Positions 9,516-18,594 of a DNA stretch of 64,000 bases are shown piece after piece. How positions within the stretch are numbered: position 1 is the stretch's first letter; every line of letters starts with the position of its first letter. Under the pieces are notes generated by a model. It did no database searches. It was not told the origin of the DNA and was given only the letters and a program-made list of their open reading frames with translations. The DNA comes from Curtobacterium sp. SGAir0471 (lineage in GTDB: Bacteria; Actinomycetota; Actinomycetes; Actinomycetales; Microbacteriaceae). The stretch lies in contig NZ_CP027869.1 in NCBI RefSeq assembly GCF_005490985.1, forward strand, positions 496,001 through 560,000. The letters run 5' to 3'. A program made the position numbers and the translations under genes.

Positions 9516-10235
9516 TCAGCGCGGCCAGGTCGCGACGACCGCCACCGCGTTGAACAGCACGTGCGCCACGATCGCACCGCCGATGCGGTTGGTCATGGCG
9601 ACCAGGGTGCCGGTCAGCAGCCCGAGCACGAACGTCGTCAGGAACACCTGCACCCCGCCGAGCGACGTCGTCGCCGAGCCGAGGAACAGGTGGGACAGCG
9701 CGAACAGGAACGCCGTCACCAGGACGGCGAGCCAGCGCGTGCGGGGCGTGAGCTCCACGGCGAGCAGGCGCTGGAACAGCCCGCGGAAGAAGAGTTCCTC
9801 GAGCACGGGGCTGACGAGCACGATGCCGACCGCCGACACGAGCAGCAGCCCGATGTCCGGGGTGCCGAGCGACGGCGCGGGCTGCAGACCGCTCGTCCCG
9901 GTGAACGACAGCGCGAGCACGGCGTCGAACACCCGCGTCAGGATCACGATCCCGAGCGCGAACACGAGGTCGCCGAGGTCGACCCGAAAGCGTCCGAACA
10001 GGTCGCGGCCCGTCCGCCGCACGACCCAGACGATGCCGAACACGAGCGGCACCCAGACCGCGACGTCGCCGAGCAGGACCTGGAGCACCGGCCCGGGGAC
10101 CGCACCGCGCAGCGTCAGGGTGCTCACGATCCGGGCGAGCACGACAGCCACGACGAGGGCGATGAGCAGGGCGACGAGGTCACGTTGCCGGGCGGTCGAG
10201 GGCTGGTTCGTGGCCACTTCCGGCTCGGAGGTCAT
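9516..10235 (-). CDS. CPBP-family intramembrane glutamic protease
   Basis: 239 aa with about seven membrane segments. The Abi/CPBP (Rce1-like) motifs are complete: EELFFRG (EExxxR), FALSHLF (FxxxH) and HVLFNAV (HxxxN). These set the two catalytic Glu and the His/Asn dyad in the membrane. In bacteria these proteins are linked to self-immunity to bacteriocins, protein maturation or exopolysaccharide regulation; which applies here cannot be told. It is divergent from the exopolysaccharide locus that starts at 10390. Confidence 0.9.
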   Translation of the reverse strand: MTSEPEVATNQPSTARQRDLVALLIALVVAVVLARIVSTLTLRGAVPGPVLQVLLGDVAVWVPLVFGIVWVVRRTGRDLFGRFRVDLGDLVFALGIVILTRVFDAVLALSFTGTSGLQPAPSLGTPDIGLLLVSAVGIVLVSPVLEELFFRGLFQRLLAVELTPRTRWLAVLVTAFLFALSHLFLGSATTSLGGVQVFLTTFVLGLLTGTLVAMTNRIGGAIVAHVLFNAVAVVATWPR

Positions 10236-10389
10236 GCGCCGAGCGTAGAGGACCCCGGCGGCCGGATCGAGAAAACAGCCGAGCGAGTCTCATCCGTGTG
10301 GCACTATTTGAATGCCGTCTGCTGGGACAACCCTCGCGGAACCTGTGCTGGGACCACAGGAACGGCGAGGATCGGGGAAGGACGGCCGC

Positions 10390-11838
10390 GTGGAACTGCG
10401 CGACTACATCACAGTGCTCCGTAAGGGGTGGGTGCTCATCGTGGTGCTCGCCCTGGTGGGGGTGGCTGCCGCAGCCGGCTTCTCCCTGCTGAAGAAGCCG
10501 GTGTACTCCGCCTCGGCACAGGTGTTCGTGTCGACGGAGACGTCAGGAAGTGCGAGTGACCTGGCGCAGGGCAACACCTTCACGCAGCAGCGCGTGCTGA
10601 CGTACTCGAACCTGGTGCAGACGCCGATCGTGCTCCTGCCGGTGATCTCGTCGCTCGGGCTCGACATGAACGCCGACCAGCTCGCGACGATGGTCTCCGC
10701 GACGGCCCCGACGAGCACGACCCTGATCTCGATCACCGTGAACGACACGAACCCCGTCCGCGCGACCGAGATCGCGAACGCGACATCGCAGAGCCTGACG
10801 AACGTGGTCGAGAAGATCGAGGCGACCGACGCAGACGGCACGAGCACGGTCAAGCTCACCCGGGTGAAGCAGGCCGACGTGCCGCTGAAGCCGGTCAGCC
10901 CGAACGTCCCGGTGAACATCGCTCTCGGTCTGCTCGTCGGTCTGGCCCTCGGTGTCGGCATCGCGGTGCTGCGCGAGACGCTCGACAACCGCGTCCGCAC
11001 GGAGCAGGACGTCGAGAAGATCAGTGCGAAGCCCGTCGTCGGCGGTATCGCCTACGACAGCAAGGCGTCCGAGCGCCCGCTCATCGTGCAGGCCGATCCG
11101 CGCAGCCCGCGCGCCGAGTCCTTCCGGACGCTCCGCACGAACCTGCAGTTCCTCGACCTCGGCACCGGCTCGCGCACGTTCGTCATGACGTCGTCGATGC
11201 AGTCCGAGGGCAAGAGCACGACGGTCGCGAACCTGGCCATCGCGCTCGACAGCGCCGGCTTCAAGGTCATCCTGATCGACGCCGACCTCCGCCGACCGCG
11301 CGTCGGCGAGTACATGGAGGTCGACGGCTCCGCCGGTCTGACCGACGTGCTCATCGGTCGCGCCAGCCTGGAGGACGTCGCGCAGCCCTGGGGCCGCGGC
11401 AACATGGTCGTCCTGCCCGCCGGGCAGATCCCGCCGAACCCGTCGGAGCTCCTCGGCTCGAAGGCCATGCAGGACCTGATCGGCACGCTCGAGCAGCAGT
11501 TCGACTACGTGCTCTTCGACGCGCCGCCGCTGCTGCCGGTCACCGACGCCGCGATCCTGTCGAAGAAGGCGTCCGGTGCCATCCTGGCCGTCGCGTCCGG
11601 CAAGACCCTCAAGGGCCAACTCGCCGCCGCCGTCGCCTCGCTCGAGAACGTCGGGGCTCCGATCGCCGGTTTCGTCATCACGATGATGCCGCTCAAGGGC
11701 CCGGGTGCGTACGGCTACGGCCGCTACGGGTACGGATACGGGTACGGCCTGGACGAAGCAGAGCCCACGCAACCGCCCGCACGCTCTTCCGGCAAGAGCC
11801 GCGGCAAGCTCGGCGTCGTCCGCCGAGCCGACCGTTGA
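10390..11838 (+). CDS. Polysaccharide co-polymerase / tyrosine autokinase (Wzz-BY-kinase fusion)
   Basis: 482 aa. GTG start at 10390 with a GGGGAAGGA ribosome site upstream. The Wzz domain has two membrane helices (about residues 14-35 and 174-196) bracketing an extracytoplasmic loop. The cytoplasmic BY-kinase domain has Walker A with Lys275 (MQSEGKSTT), Walker A' DADLRRP (Asp297) and Walker B FDAPP (Asp377). The tail at residues 441-453 is a Tyr-Gly cluster (YGYGRYGYGYGYG), the expected autophosphorylation site. It controls chain length and export of the polysaccharide made by the following genes. The phosphatase at 7825 is a candidate partner. Confidence 0.95.
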   Translation: MELRDYITVLRKGWVLIVVLALVGVAAAAGFSLLKKPVYSASAQVFVSTETSGSASDLAQGNTFTQQRVLTYSNLVQTPIVLLPVISSLGLDMNADQLATMVSATAPTSTTLISITVNDTNPVRATEIANATSQSLTNVVEKIEATDADGTSTVKLTRVKQADVPLKPVSPNVPVNIALGLLVGLALGVGIAVLRETLDNRVRTEQDVEKISAKPVVGGIAYDSKASERPLIVQADPRSPRAESFRTLRTNLQFLDLGTGSRTFVMTSSMQSEGKSTTVANLAIALDSAGFKVILIDADLRRPRVGEYMEVDGSAGLTDVLIGRASLEDVAQPWGRGNMVVLPAGQIPPNPSELLGSKAMQDLIGTLEQQFDYVLFDAPPLLPVTDAAILSKKASGAILAVASGKTLKGQLAAAVASLENVGAPIAGFVITMMPLKGPGAYGYGRYGYGYGYGLDEAEPTQPPARSSGKSRGKLGVVRRADR

Positions 11839-11851
11839 CGGCGGCCGCGCG

Positions 11852-12805
11852 ATGAGTCCGAGCCGGGGGGCCCGAAGCCTCGGGAGAGGGCTGCCGCGCA
11901 CCACGCTGGTCGGTGTCGCCGTCGTCGTCGTCGCGCTCGTCGTCATCGACGTCGTCCTCGTTGCCCTGGCGCTCGCCCGTACCGCACCGGAGGCGGTGGG
12001 ACAGCCTCGGCCCGTCCCCACCTTCGGAGCGACCGCGACGGCCCCCGCGACGCCGCGGCAGTCTCCGTCCGCGACGGCGACCGGTGGTCCGGCAGCAGAC
12101 GGCGCGGGTTCCGCCAGGCACCTGCTGTCCGCCATCGACGGTCTGGAGGCATGGCGCGCCTCCAGTGCGACCTGTGCCGATCCCGAGGTGGTGCTGGAGC
12201 ACACGACCGATGGTGGCAAGAAGTGGCAGGCGGTCGAGCTCGACACTGACGTGCGCACGATCGCGGCGCTGCGCGCCACGTCGTCCGGGGTGAGCGTGCT
12301 GGTCGGGACCGGCGACGCGTGCGCGACCGAGGTGCGAACGTCCACCGACGACGGCGGGACCTGGACCGACGGCGCGGCCGGCGCGGCCGGCGCGGGGATC
12401 ACCGAACAGGGGCTCGCGCTGGGCAGTGATGTCGTCGACCCGCCGTGCGCGGACCCTGCGGACGTCTTCCGTGGGGACAGCACGACGCTCGTCGCCTGCG
12501 ACGACCAGCTCGACTGGCGCTCGGGGACGGGTTCCTGGGTGGACGTGCCGATCGACGGTGTGCGAGCGATCGCCGTCGACGGTGCCGAGTACACGCTGGC
12601 CCGCGTCGGGACCGCGAGTTGCGACGGCGTGCAGATCGAGACCATGCGCGCCTCTGGCGTGACGGCGGCGACGACGACCACACCCATCGGATGCAACCCG
12701 GTGCCGACCGAGCGTCCGATCGCACTCGACCGGGCGGGGCAGTCCGTGTGGATGTGGTCCGACGGCGGCGTGGCCATCTCGAAGAACGGCGGGGCGACAT
12801 GGTGA
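11852..12805 (+). CDS. Exported Asp-box (BNR) repeat protein of exopolysaccharide locus
   Basis: 317 aa. An N-terminal signal anchor (TLVGVAVVVVALVVIDVVLVALALA, about residues 18-43) is followed by an Ala/Pro/Ser-rich linker and a beta-propeller-like region. At least three Asp-box motifs are visible: TTDGGKKW, STDDGGTW and, at the very end, SKNGGATW. These are found in sialidases and other glycan-acting or glycan-binding proteins. The sialidase catalytic residues were not found, so hydrolase activity is not claimed. It lies 13 bp after the kinase gene and 13 bp before the priming transferase, so it is operonic. A role in polymer binding or quality control outside the membrane is inferred. Confidence 0.75.
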   Translation: MSPSRGARSLGRGLPRTTLVGVAVVVVALVVIDVVLVALALARTAPEAVGQPRPVPTFGATATAPATPRQSPSATATGGPAADGAGSARHLLSAIDGLEAWRASSATCADPEVVLEHTTDGGKKWQAVELDTDVRTIAALRATSSGVSVLVGTGDACATEVRTSTDDGGTWTDGAAGAAGAGITEQGLALGSDVVDPPCADPADVFRGDSTTLVACDDQLDWRSGTGSWVDVPIDGVRAIAVDGAEYTLARVGTASCDGVQIETMRASGVTAATTTTPIGCNPVPTERPIALDRAGQSVWMWSDGGVAISKNGGATW

Positions 12806-12818
12806 CGGAGCGTCACCG

Positions 12819-14285
12819 ATGACCGCCGAAGCCGTCCGGCAGCCGATCTCGACCGGCAGCACCCAGGAATGGAGCCGCACGTACTCGCGACGGGTGCTGC
12901 TGACTGACCTGCTCGCGCTCAGCTGGGTCGTGTTCGGGGTGCAGATCGCCTGGCTCGGTCTCGACTCGAACCTCGCGACGAACACCGCGGACCTGCGGCT
13001 GAGCTACACCGGGATCTCCCTCGTGGTGATCATCGTGTGGATGGCTGCCTTGGCGCTGTACGACACCAGGGGGAACCGCGTGATCGGCGTCGGGAGTACC
13101 GAGTACCGTCTCGTCGCCGACTCGAGCGTCCGCGTGTTCGGGCTGCTCGCGATCGCCGCGTTCCTGCTCCACGTCGACCTGGCGCGCGGCTACGTCCTCA
13201 TCGCCTTCCCCATCGGCATCCTCGTGCTGCTGCTCTCGCGCTGGATGTGGCGCCAGTGGCTCGTCGCCGAGCGCAAGCACGGCGGCTACTCGGCGAAGGT
13301 GCTGCTCGTCGGTTCGACGCCGAGCGTGCTCCACATCGCGCGGGAGCTCGCGCGGACGCCGGAAGCGGGGTACCGCGTCGTGGGCGCCGCCGTCGCTGAC
13401 GGCAGTCGCGGGCTGCTGCCGGGATCGACGATCGAGAGCCACGGTGGAATCGACGAGGTTCCCGCAGCCTTGGCGACGACCGGCGCGGACACCGTCGTCA
13501 TCACCAGTTCCGACGACCTACCGCCCGAGCGCGTCCGGCAACTCAGCTGGTCGCTCGAACCCGGGCGCCAGCACCTGGTCGTTGCGCCGAGCCTGACCGA
13601 CATCGGTGGTCCGCGCATCCACACCCGTCCGGTACAGGGACTTCCGCTCATCCACGTCGAGACGCCGACGTACTCGGGGCGGAAGCTGTACACGAAGCGG
13701 GCGTTCGACCTGGTCGGGTCGGCGGCGCTCATCATCGTCCTGTCACCGGTCCTGCTCGTGCTCGCACTGCTCGTAAAACTGACGTCGCCCGGCCCGGTGT
13801 TCTTCCTGCAGGAGCGCGTGGGTCTGAACGGGTCGACGTTCCACATGATCAAGTTCCGCTCGATGGTCGTCGACGCCGAGCAGCGGCTGCAGGAGCTGAG
13901 CGCGCTCGACCGCGCTGAGGGCAACGCGGTGCTGTTCAAGATGAAGAACGACCCTCGCGTCACGCGGGTCGGAGCGTTCATGCGGCGGTACAGCTTGGAT
14001 GAACTCACGCAGCTCTTCAACGTGTTCGTCGGCACGATGTCGCTGGTCGGCCCACGGCCGCCGCTCTTCCGTGAGGTCGAGCGCTACGACCAGCACGTGC
14101 ACCGGAGGTTCTTGGTGAAGCCGGGGATGACGGGGCTCTGGCAGGTCAGCGGGCGATCGAACCTCTCGTGGGAAGACTCGGTGCGGCTCGACTTGTACTA
14201 CGTCGAGAACTGGTCGATGGTCGGAGATACTCTAATTTTGTGGAGAACGTTGCGAGCTGTTGCCGCAAGCGAGGGAGCATTTTGA
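12819..14285 (+). CDS. Polyprenyl-phosphate sugar phosphotransferase (priming transferase)
   Basis: 488 aa. About four N-terminal membrane helices, a Rossmann-like middle domain (VLLVGSTPSVLHIARELARTPEAGYRVVGAA), then a fifth helix. The conserved C-terminal bacterial sugar transferase domain begins near residue 293 (KRAFDLVGSAALIIVLSP, PGPVFFLQERVGLNG, FKMIKFRSM-like, LPQ-region SLDELTQLFNVFVGTMSLVGPRPP). It starts repeat-unit synthesis by moving a sugar-1-phosphate onto undecaprenyl phosphate (WbaP/CpsE/Cps2E type). The last roughly 60 bp of the gene drop in GC, marking the edge of the variable cassette. Confidence 0.95.
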   Translation: MTAEAVRQPISTGSTQEWSRTYSRRVLLTDLLALSWVVFGVQIAWLGLDSNLATNTADLRLSYTGISLVVIIVWMAALALYDTRGNRVIGVGSTEYRLVADSSVRVFGLLAIAAFLLHVDLARGYVLIAFPIGILVLLLSRWMWRQWLVAERKHGGYSAKVLLVGSTPSVLHIARELARTPEAGYRVVGAAVADGSRGLLPGSTIESHGGIDEVPAALATTGADTVVITSSDDLPPERVRQLSWSLEPGRQHLVVAPSLTDIGGPRIHTRPVQGLPLIHVETPTYSGRKLYTKRAFDLVGSAALIIVLSPVLLVLALLVKLTSPGPVFFLQERVGLNGSTFHMIKFRSMVVDAEQRLQELSALDRAEGNAVLFKMKNDPRVTRVGAFMRRYSLDELTQLFNVFVGTMSLVGPRPPLFREVERYDQHVHRRFLVKPGMTGLWQVSGRSNLSWEDSVRLDLYYVENWSMVGDTLILWRTLRAVAASEGAF

Positions 14286-15397
14286 AACGCACGAGCCCGC
14301 GAGTCGTTGTTATCGGGACGCGCGGCTATCCCAGCTACTATGGCGGATTTGAGACAGCGGTTCGTCACATTGCTCCTCACCTTGCGGATGAGGGCTGGGA
14401 AGTCGTCGTTTACAGCCGGAAAGATTTGCGCTCCGAGACGTCGGAATTCGATGGGCGAGTCCTAACGCCCGTAACGCGCGGCGTAGAGTCGAAGGCCCTC
14501 AGTACGCTTTCATACGGGCTCTCCAGCACGATTCACGCGCTTGTGCGGGGTGCGGATGTGGCGCTAGTCATGAACGTAGCTAACGGGTTTTGGCTCCCGC
14601 TTCTTCGGCTGCGCGGGATCCCTGTCGTTATGAACGTCGACGGCATCGAATGGGAGCGCGCTAAGTGGGGTCGCGTTGCAAAGATAGTCTTCCGCGTGGG
14701 TGCGCGCCTTTCGGCATTGTTCGCCAACACGCTGATAGTAGATGCGGCAGCGATTGGTCGCTACTGGAGTGCGCGTTTCCGACGGGAGAGCGTGTTCATT
14801 CCTTACGGAGCAGACGAAGCCCCGATCGCCGCTGTGCCGCTCGGCCTCACGAGTCGAACATATGTCCTGCTTGTTGCTCGCTTCGTGCCCGAAAATACCG
14901 TTGCTGAATTCTTCGCTGCAGTTCCGGCCATCTCAGAGCAACACGACGTCGTCATAGTCGGGTCCACTGGGTATGGAGGCAGGTTCGACGAGGAGGCGCA
15001 GGCGCTCGCTAGCGCACACTCGCGCGTGCGCTGGTTGGGACACGTCTCTGACGATCGCCTGCTTCATGGACTCTGGCAGCATGCCGGCGTGTACTTCCAT
15101 GGGCATAGTGTGGGCGGAACGAATCCCGCGCTCGTCCAAGCGATGATGCTGGGTGCTCCGATCGTCGCGAGAGACACCGTCTACAACCGAGAAGTTCTGG
15201 GAGACGATGCCACCTTCGCGGAGCCGGACTCGAACTCGATCGCAAACAACGTGATTGCGCTGATGAACGACCCCGACCGTCAAACCACGGAGAGCGAAGC
15301 GTCGATGGCACGAGCCAAGGAGCGCTACACGTGGCGGAAGGTCAATGATGCTTATAATAAAGTGCTAAGTGGCGAGCTGAGAGGCCGCAGCCGGTGA
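14282..15397 (+). CDS. Glycosyltransferase with DUF1972 N-terminus
   Basis: 371 aa. TTG start at 14282 overlapping the previous stop (TTGA), with GAGGGAG upstream. The N-terminus VVVIGTRGYPSYYGGFETAVRHIAPHL is the DUF1972 signature of Gram-positive rhamnosyl/glucosyl transferases (Cps2T/WchF type, GT-B fold). The C-terminal GT4-like donor domain includes YVLLVARFVPEN and GTNPALVQAMMLGAPIVARDTVYNREVLG. It probably adds the second sugar to the lipid-linked primer. The exact sugar is not predictable from sequence. Confidence 0.9.
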   Translation: MKRTSPRVVVIGTRGYPSYYGGFETAVRHIAPHLADEGWEVVVYSRKDLRSETSEFDGRVLTPVTRGVESKALSTLSYGLSSTIHALVRGADVALVMNVANGFWLPLLRLRGIPVVMNVDGIEWERAKWGRVAKIVFRVGARLSALFANTLIVDAAAIGRYWSARFRRESVFIPYGADEAPIAAVPLGLTSRTYVLLVARFVPENTVAEFFAAVPAISEQHDVVIVGSTGYGGRFDEEAQALASAHSRVRWLGHVSDDRLLHGLWQHAGVYFHGHSVGGTNPALVQAMMLGAPIVARDTVYNREVLGDDATFAEPDSNSIANNVIALMNDPDRQTTESEASMARAKERYTWRKVNDAYNKVLSGELRGRSR

Positions 15398-16452
15398 CGA
15401 TCAAACGGCTGATTATCGACCAGGGTTCTCTGTCCGAGGCCGGATCAGACCGGGGACTCGGTCGGTACGCCTCTGCGCTGCACGACGCAGCGAAGGCACT
15501 ACCTGAGGTTCAGACTCTCGAGTACTCGGGTAGTTCGTTGAGCGGGAAGCCTCGGCATAGCGCCTTGCGCCTTCTAGATCCCACGCGAACCGCCTGGTTA
15601 CACGCAACCACGCCGCTCCACCTCCCGCTTGTGAAGGACCGCCCCTGGATCTGCTCAATCCAGGACGTTATTCCACTTGATGTTCGTGCTTATCAAAAGC
15701 TCGGCTTGAGAACCAGGGCACTATTTCTGAACTCGCGTCGCGCGGAGCGTGTAGTCGTAAACTCGACCTACACGGCAGACCGAGTCAGAGCGCAATTGGG
15801 GATACTCGCGAAGCGACTCCGGGTTCTCCCGCTTCCTGTGGCCGACGTCTTCTTCGAGGCAGCGCTCGACGAGCACGCGTCCAATCCATCGACGGTGATC
15901 GTTATGGTTGACCACAGAACTCATGATCCCAGGAAACGCTTCCACTGGGTGCACCAGTTTGCGGAAGTGGCGAAGCGATTAGGGCTCCGGGTGGTGGTCG
16001 TGGGCAGGGCGGATCGAACGCTGCTTCCGGACGGGGTTGAATACATTGAAAGCCCCTCGGATGAAAAGCTCGCCGAGCTCTACTCGGGTGCGCTCGCAAC
16101 CTTTTATCCGTCGAGTTACGAGGGACAGGGCCTACCGCCCCTGGAAGCTATGGCCGCGGGTTGTCCGGTCATTGCTTTCGCGAATAGTTCTGTGACCGAG
16201 ATGGTCGCCGTCGAGGAGTTTCTTTTGCTTGATCCGCTCCCATGGGTGTCTCAACGTTTCGATGAACCGATGCCGCGAACCACAATTTCGGAGATCGAGG
16301 CTAAGCTGCGGTCTTGGGCACGTAGCGCAGAGACTGTGCGAGCCGTCCGCGTACTGGCACGCGAACGCGCCGAGTCATTCCGGCGCGCGCAGTTCGTGGA
16401 GGCCCTCGGTCGGATCTACGGAGAGGACGACGGTGTTCCCACTGATCAATGA
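15394..16452 (+). CDS. Glycosyltransferase family 4
   Basis: 352 aa. GTG start overlaps the previous stop by 4 bp. It has the GT-B fold with a donor-site E-x7-E motif (YEGQGLPPLEAMAAGCPVIAF). The N-terminal half has a Gly-rich LGRYASALHDAAKAL helix and WICSIQDVIPLDV. Cytoplasmic, acting on the lipid-linked repeat unit. The next gene starts within its last 20 bp. Confidence 0.88.
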   Translation: MTIKRLIIDQGSLSEAGSDRGLGRYASALHDAAKALPEVQTLEYSGSSLSGKPRHSALRLLDPTRTAWLHATTPLHLPLVKDRPWICSIQDVIPLDVRAYQKLGLRTRALFLNSRRAERVVVNSTYTADRVRAQLGILAKRLRVLPLPVADVFFEAALDEHASNPSTVIVMVDHRTHDPRKRFHWVHQFAEVAKRLGLRVVVVGRADRTLLPDGVEYIESPSDEKLAELYSGALATFYPSSYEGQGLPPLEAMAAGCPVIAFANSSVTEMVAVEEFLLLDPLPWVSQRFDEPMPRTTISEIEAKLRSWARSAETVRAVRVLARERAESFRRAQFVEALGRIYGEDDGVPTDQ

Positions 16453-17503
16453 CTTCATCTCCACGCGGGGAGTGAGCGGCTCTAGTCGTGGCGCAGAGCT
16501 AATCCGATGCGCTTTAGCGGGGTCGCAACCTGAGGTGGTTGGCAGCGTGACGCCTCCGAAAAAGCCGAAAACCCGGCTGGGTCGTCTCCTTCAGATGCTG
16601 ACCTGGGACTTCATCACGGCACCGCGAGAGGCCGCGCGCCTTGGCGCTGACTTGATCGTCCACGCTACGAACACCGGGCGTGGAAGTCGCGGCGTCAAGA
16701 GCGTCATTGTGATGCACGACACAATGGTGTTGGACCATCCGTCGCTTTTCAATAAGTGGTTTGTGCTGTATGCACGAATGACGTTCGGCGTGTCCGCAAA
16801 AGCTGCCGACCTAATCGTTACTCCCTCGCGGCACAGTGCGTCGCGCATTGCGGCTCGATGGCCCCATACAGCCGGGCGTATTCGAGTCATTCCGTGGCCG
16901 GCACCCCAACCGGGGGACGTTTCTGCCTCGGTTGCAGAACGACGAAGGAAGCCGACGGTGCTTGTCGTAGCGTCGATGGATCAGCACAAGCGGCTGGGAC
17001 TTGCGGTCGAAGTTGTCGCGCGACTCCGGAAGGACCGTGCCGGTGATATCGAACTTCACATGGTGGTGCGCGCAGGAAACGATGAGGACGTCGTCCTTGA
17101 CAAGATCGAGCTACATGATCCGGAAGGTAGTTGGGTGGTTCTCCATCGGCAGCTCAGCGAAGCAGACTTGTTGCAGCTTTATGCCACGTCAAGCGTCACA
17201 CTCGTTCCATCTTTAGACGAAGGCTTCTGCCTCCCGGCCATTGAAAGCATCGCCCGGGGTACGCCGGTGGTCCACGCCGGTCGAGGCGCTCTGACCGAGG
17301 TGATTCCGATGTATCCCGCCGCATCCGAGGGACAAAGCGATTCCGAAGTGCTCTACCAGCGACTCTCGGCGGTATTCGAGGGAACAGTCGCGCGGCGTCA
17401 GCAAGAGGATTTCCAGGAAGATTCCGTGCAGTTCGCAACCGATACTTTCCGTTCGCGATGGCTCGAGGTCATTAACGAATTGTCGGGGCGATCTTGCACG
17501 TAG
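16433..17503 (+). CDS. Glycosyltransferase family 4
   Basis: 356 aa. GTG at 16433, inside the end of the previous gene, with GGAGAGGA upstream. The N-terminus is short but includes an RGVSGSSRGAELIR loop. The middle has VIVMHDTMVLDHPSLF and LIVTPSRHSASRI, and the donor site is DEGFCLPAIESIARGTPVVHAG (E-x7-E). A longer in-frame upstream extension would overlap the previous gene by over 200 bp and lacks support. Sugar specificity unknown. Confidence 0.85.
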   Translation: MFPLINDFISTRGVSGSSRGAELIRCALAGSQPEVVGSVTPPKKPKTRLGRLLQMLTWDFITAPREAARLGADLIVHATNTGRGSRGVKSVIVMHDTMVLDHPSLFNKWFVLYARMTFGVSAKAADLIVTPSRHSASRIAARWPHTAGRIRVIPWPAPQPGDVSASVAERRRKPTVLVVASMDQHKRLGLAVEVVARLRKDRAGDIELHMVVRAGNDEDVVLDKIELHDPEGSWVVLHRQLSEADLLQLYATSSVTLVPSLDEGFCLPAIESIARGTPVVHAGRGALTEVIPMYPAASEGQSDSEVLYQRLSAVFEGTVARRQQEDFQEDSVQFATDTFRSRWLEVINELSGRSCT

Positions 17504-18594
17504 TCGTCCTCCATGGTAGTAATGACCTTTACGGGGCGAGCAGAGTACTGGTCTCCGAAGTGGAAGCACTTACAGAGCTCGGGCACTCAGTTACGGTCGT
17601 CACTCCCGTCGACGGACCACTGTCCAACGAGCTGTATAAAATTGGCGCTAATGTTCACGTAGAACCGAAGCTAGCCGTAATTCGAGCGAGCAGGCTCCGG
17701 GACGTGCTGAGGTGGCCTCGCTTACCTGGCCCCGCGGTGTCCGCCGACGTGGTTGTACTTTGGACCCTAGCTCTCGGGGCATACATACCGCTGCTTCGGG
17801 TTAAGAGGCGGCCGCACTGGATATCCGTGCACGAGCTCCGCCCCAATCGGCTCGCTGGCTTGCTCGTGCGCCTTCTGCTCCGGCCAGGGAAAGCGCCCAT
17901 AGAGATCGTCAGTCGATCCGTGGGTGAGTGGCTTGTGTCCCTCGGCGTCGAACAGCTTCGCCTGGCACCAGCGTTTCCAGTGGCGCCTTCGATGGTTCTG
18001 CGCGAGCAACGACACGGCGGTCAATTCGTCGTCGCTGTTGTTGGTCGCTTCAACGGACGAAAAGGGCACCTGGACGTACTTCATGCCTTTCAAATAGCTT
18101 CAAAGGGATCCAAAAATTGGCAGCTGATCCTGGCAGGCAGCCCCTATGGAGATGATGACTCCGCGGTTCAGGAAGTGATCAAGCACTCTGCGACGGACGA
18201 CCGGGTACGGATCGTCGGTGAGGTACGTGGCGCTGCCGCACTCCGCCCTGTCCCGGACGTATACGCCTGCTTTGGGGATCGAGAGGAGGCCTTCGGTCTG
18301 GTGCCGTTGGAAGCTTGGTCCGTCGGCGCGCGAAGCGCGGCTTTCGCAGAGGGTGGGGCAACCGAGGTCTTGCCCGTAGTGGACGGCATTCTTGTAGCGC
18401 GCGGGTCAAACGTCGTCGGCGACATTGCGCAGGCTCTCGAAGAGATGGAGGCGGAGCGCTCGACTTGGCTTCCACCGACGGAGGCGGCAGTCCACCTCGT
18501 TTTCGGACGAGAGTCCCGCCGTCGGGCCGTCGAAAAGATCCTTCGAGCTACGCGCCCACAGGAAGGCAGCACTGATGCGACGTCGGCAAGATAA
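17494..18594 (+). CDS. Glycosyltransferase family 4
   Basis: 366 aa. TTG start at 17494 gives MHVVVLHGSNDLYGASRVL, the expected first strand and Gly-rich loop of a GT-B enzyme. The donor half has VAVVGRFNGRKGHLDVLHAF and EAFGLVPLEAWSVGARSAAF (E-x7-E). It overlaps both neighbours by 10-20 bp, so it is tightly coupled in the polysaccharide operon. Sugar specificity unknown. Confidence 0.88.
   Translation: MHVVVLHGSNDLYGASRVLVSEVEALTELGHSVTVVTPVDGPLSNELYKIGANVHVEPKLAVIRASRLRDVLRWPRLPGPAVSADVVVLWTLALGAYIPLLRVKRRPHWISVHELRPNRLAGLLVRLLLRPGKAPIEIVSRSVGEWLVSLGVEQLRLAPAFPVAPSMVLREQRHGGQFVVAVVGRFNGRKGHLDVLHAFQIASKGSKNWQLILAGSPYGDDDSAVQEVIKHSATDDRVRIVGEVRGAAALRPVPDVYACFGDREEAFGLVPLEAWSVGARSAAFAEGGATEVLPVVDGILVARGSNVVGDIAQALEEMEAERSTWLPPTEAAVHLVFGRESRRRAVEKILRATRPQEGSTDATSAR

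Noticed and set aside
8437..10235. Phage-defence island (NERD protein plus CPBP/Abi protease)
   Set aside because: Both families are widespread housekeeping-type genes in actinobacteria; there are no mobile elements, other defence genes or GC shift here.
11852..12805. Sialidase
   Set aside because: Asp-boxes alone are structural; the Arg triad and catalytic Tyr/Glu of sialidases were not found.
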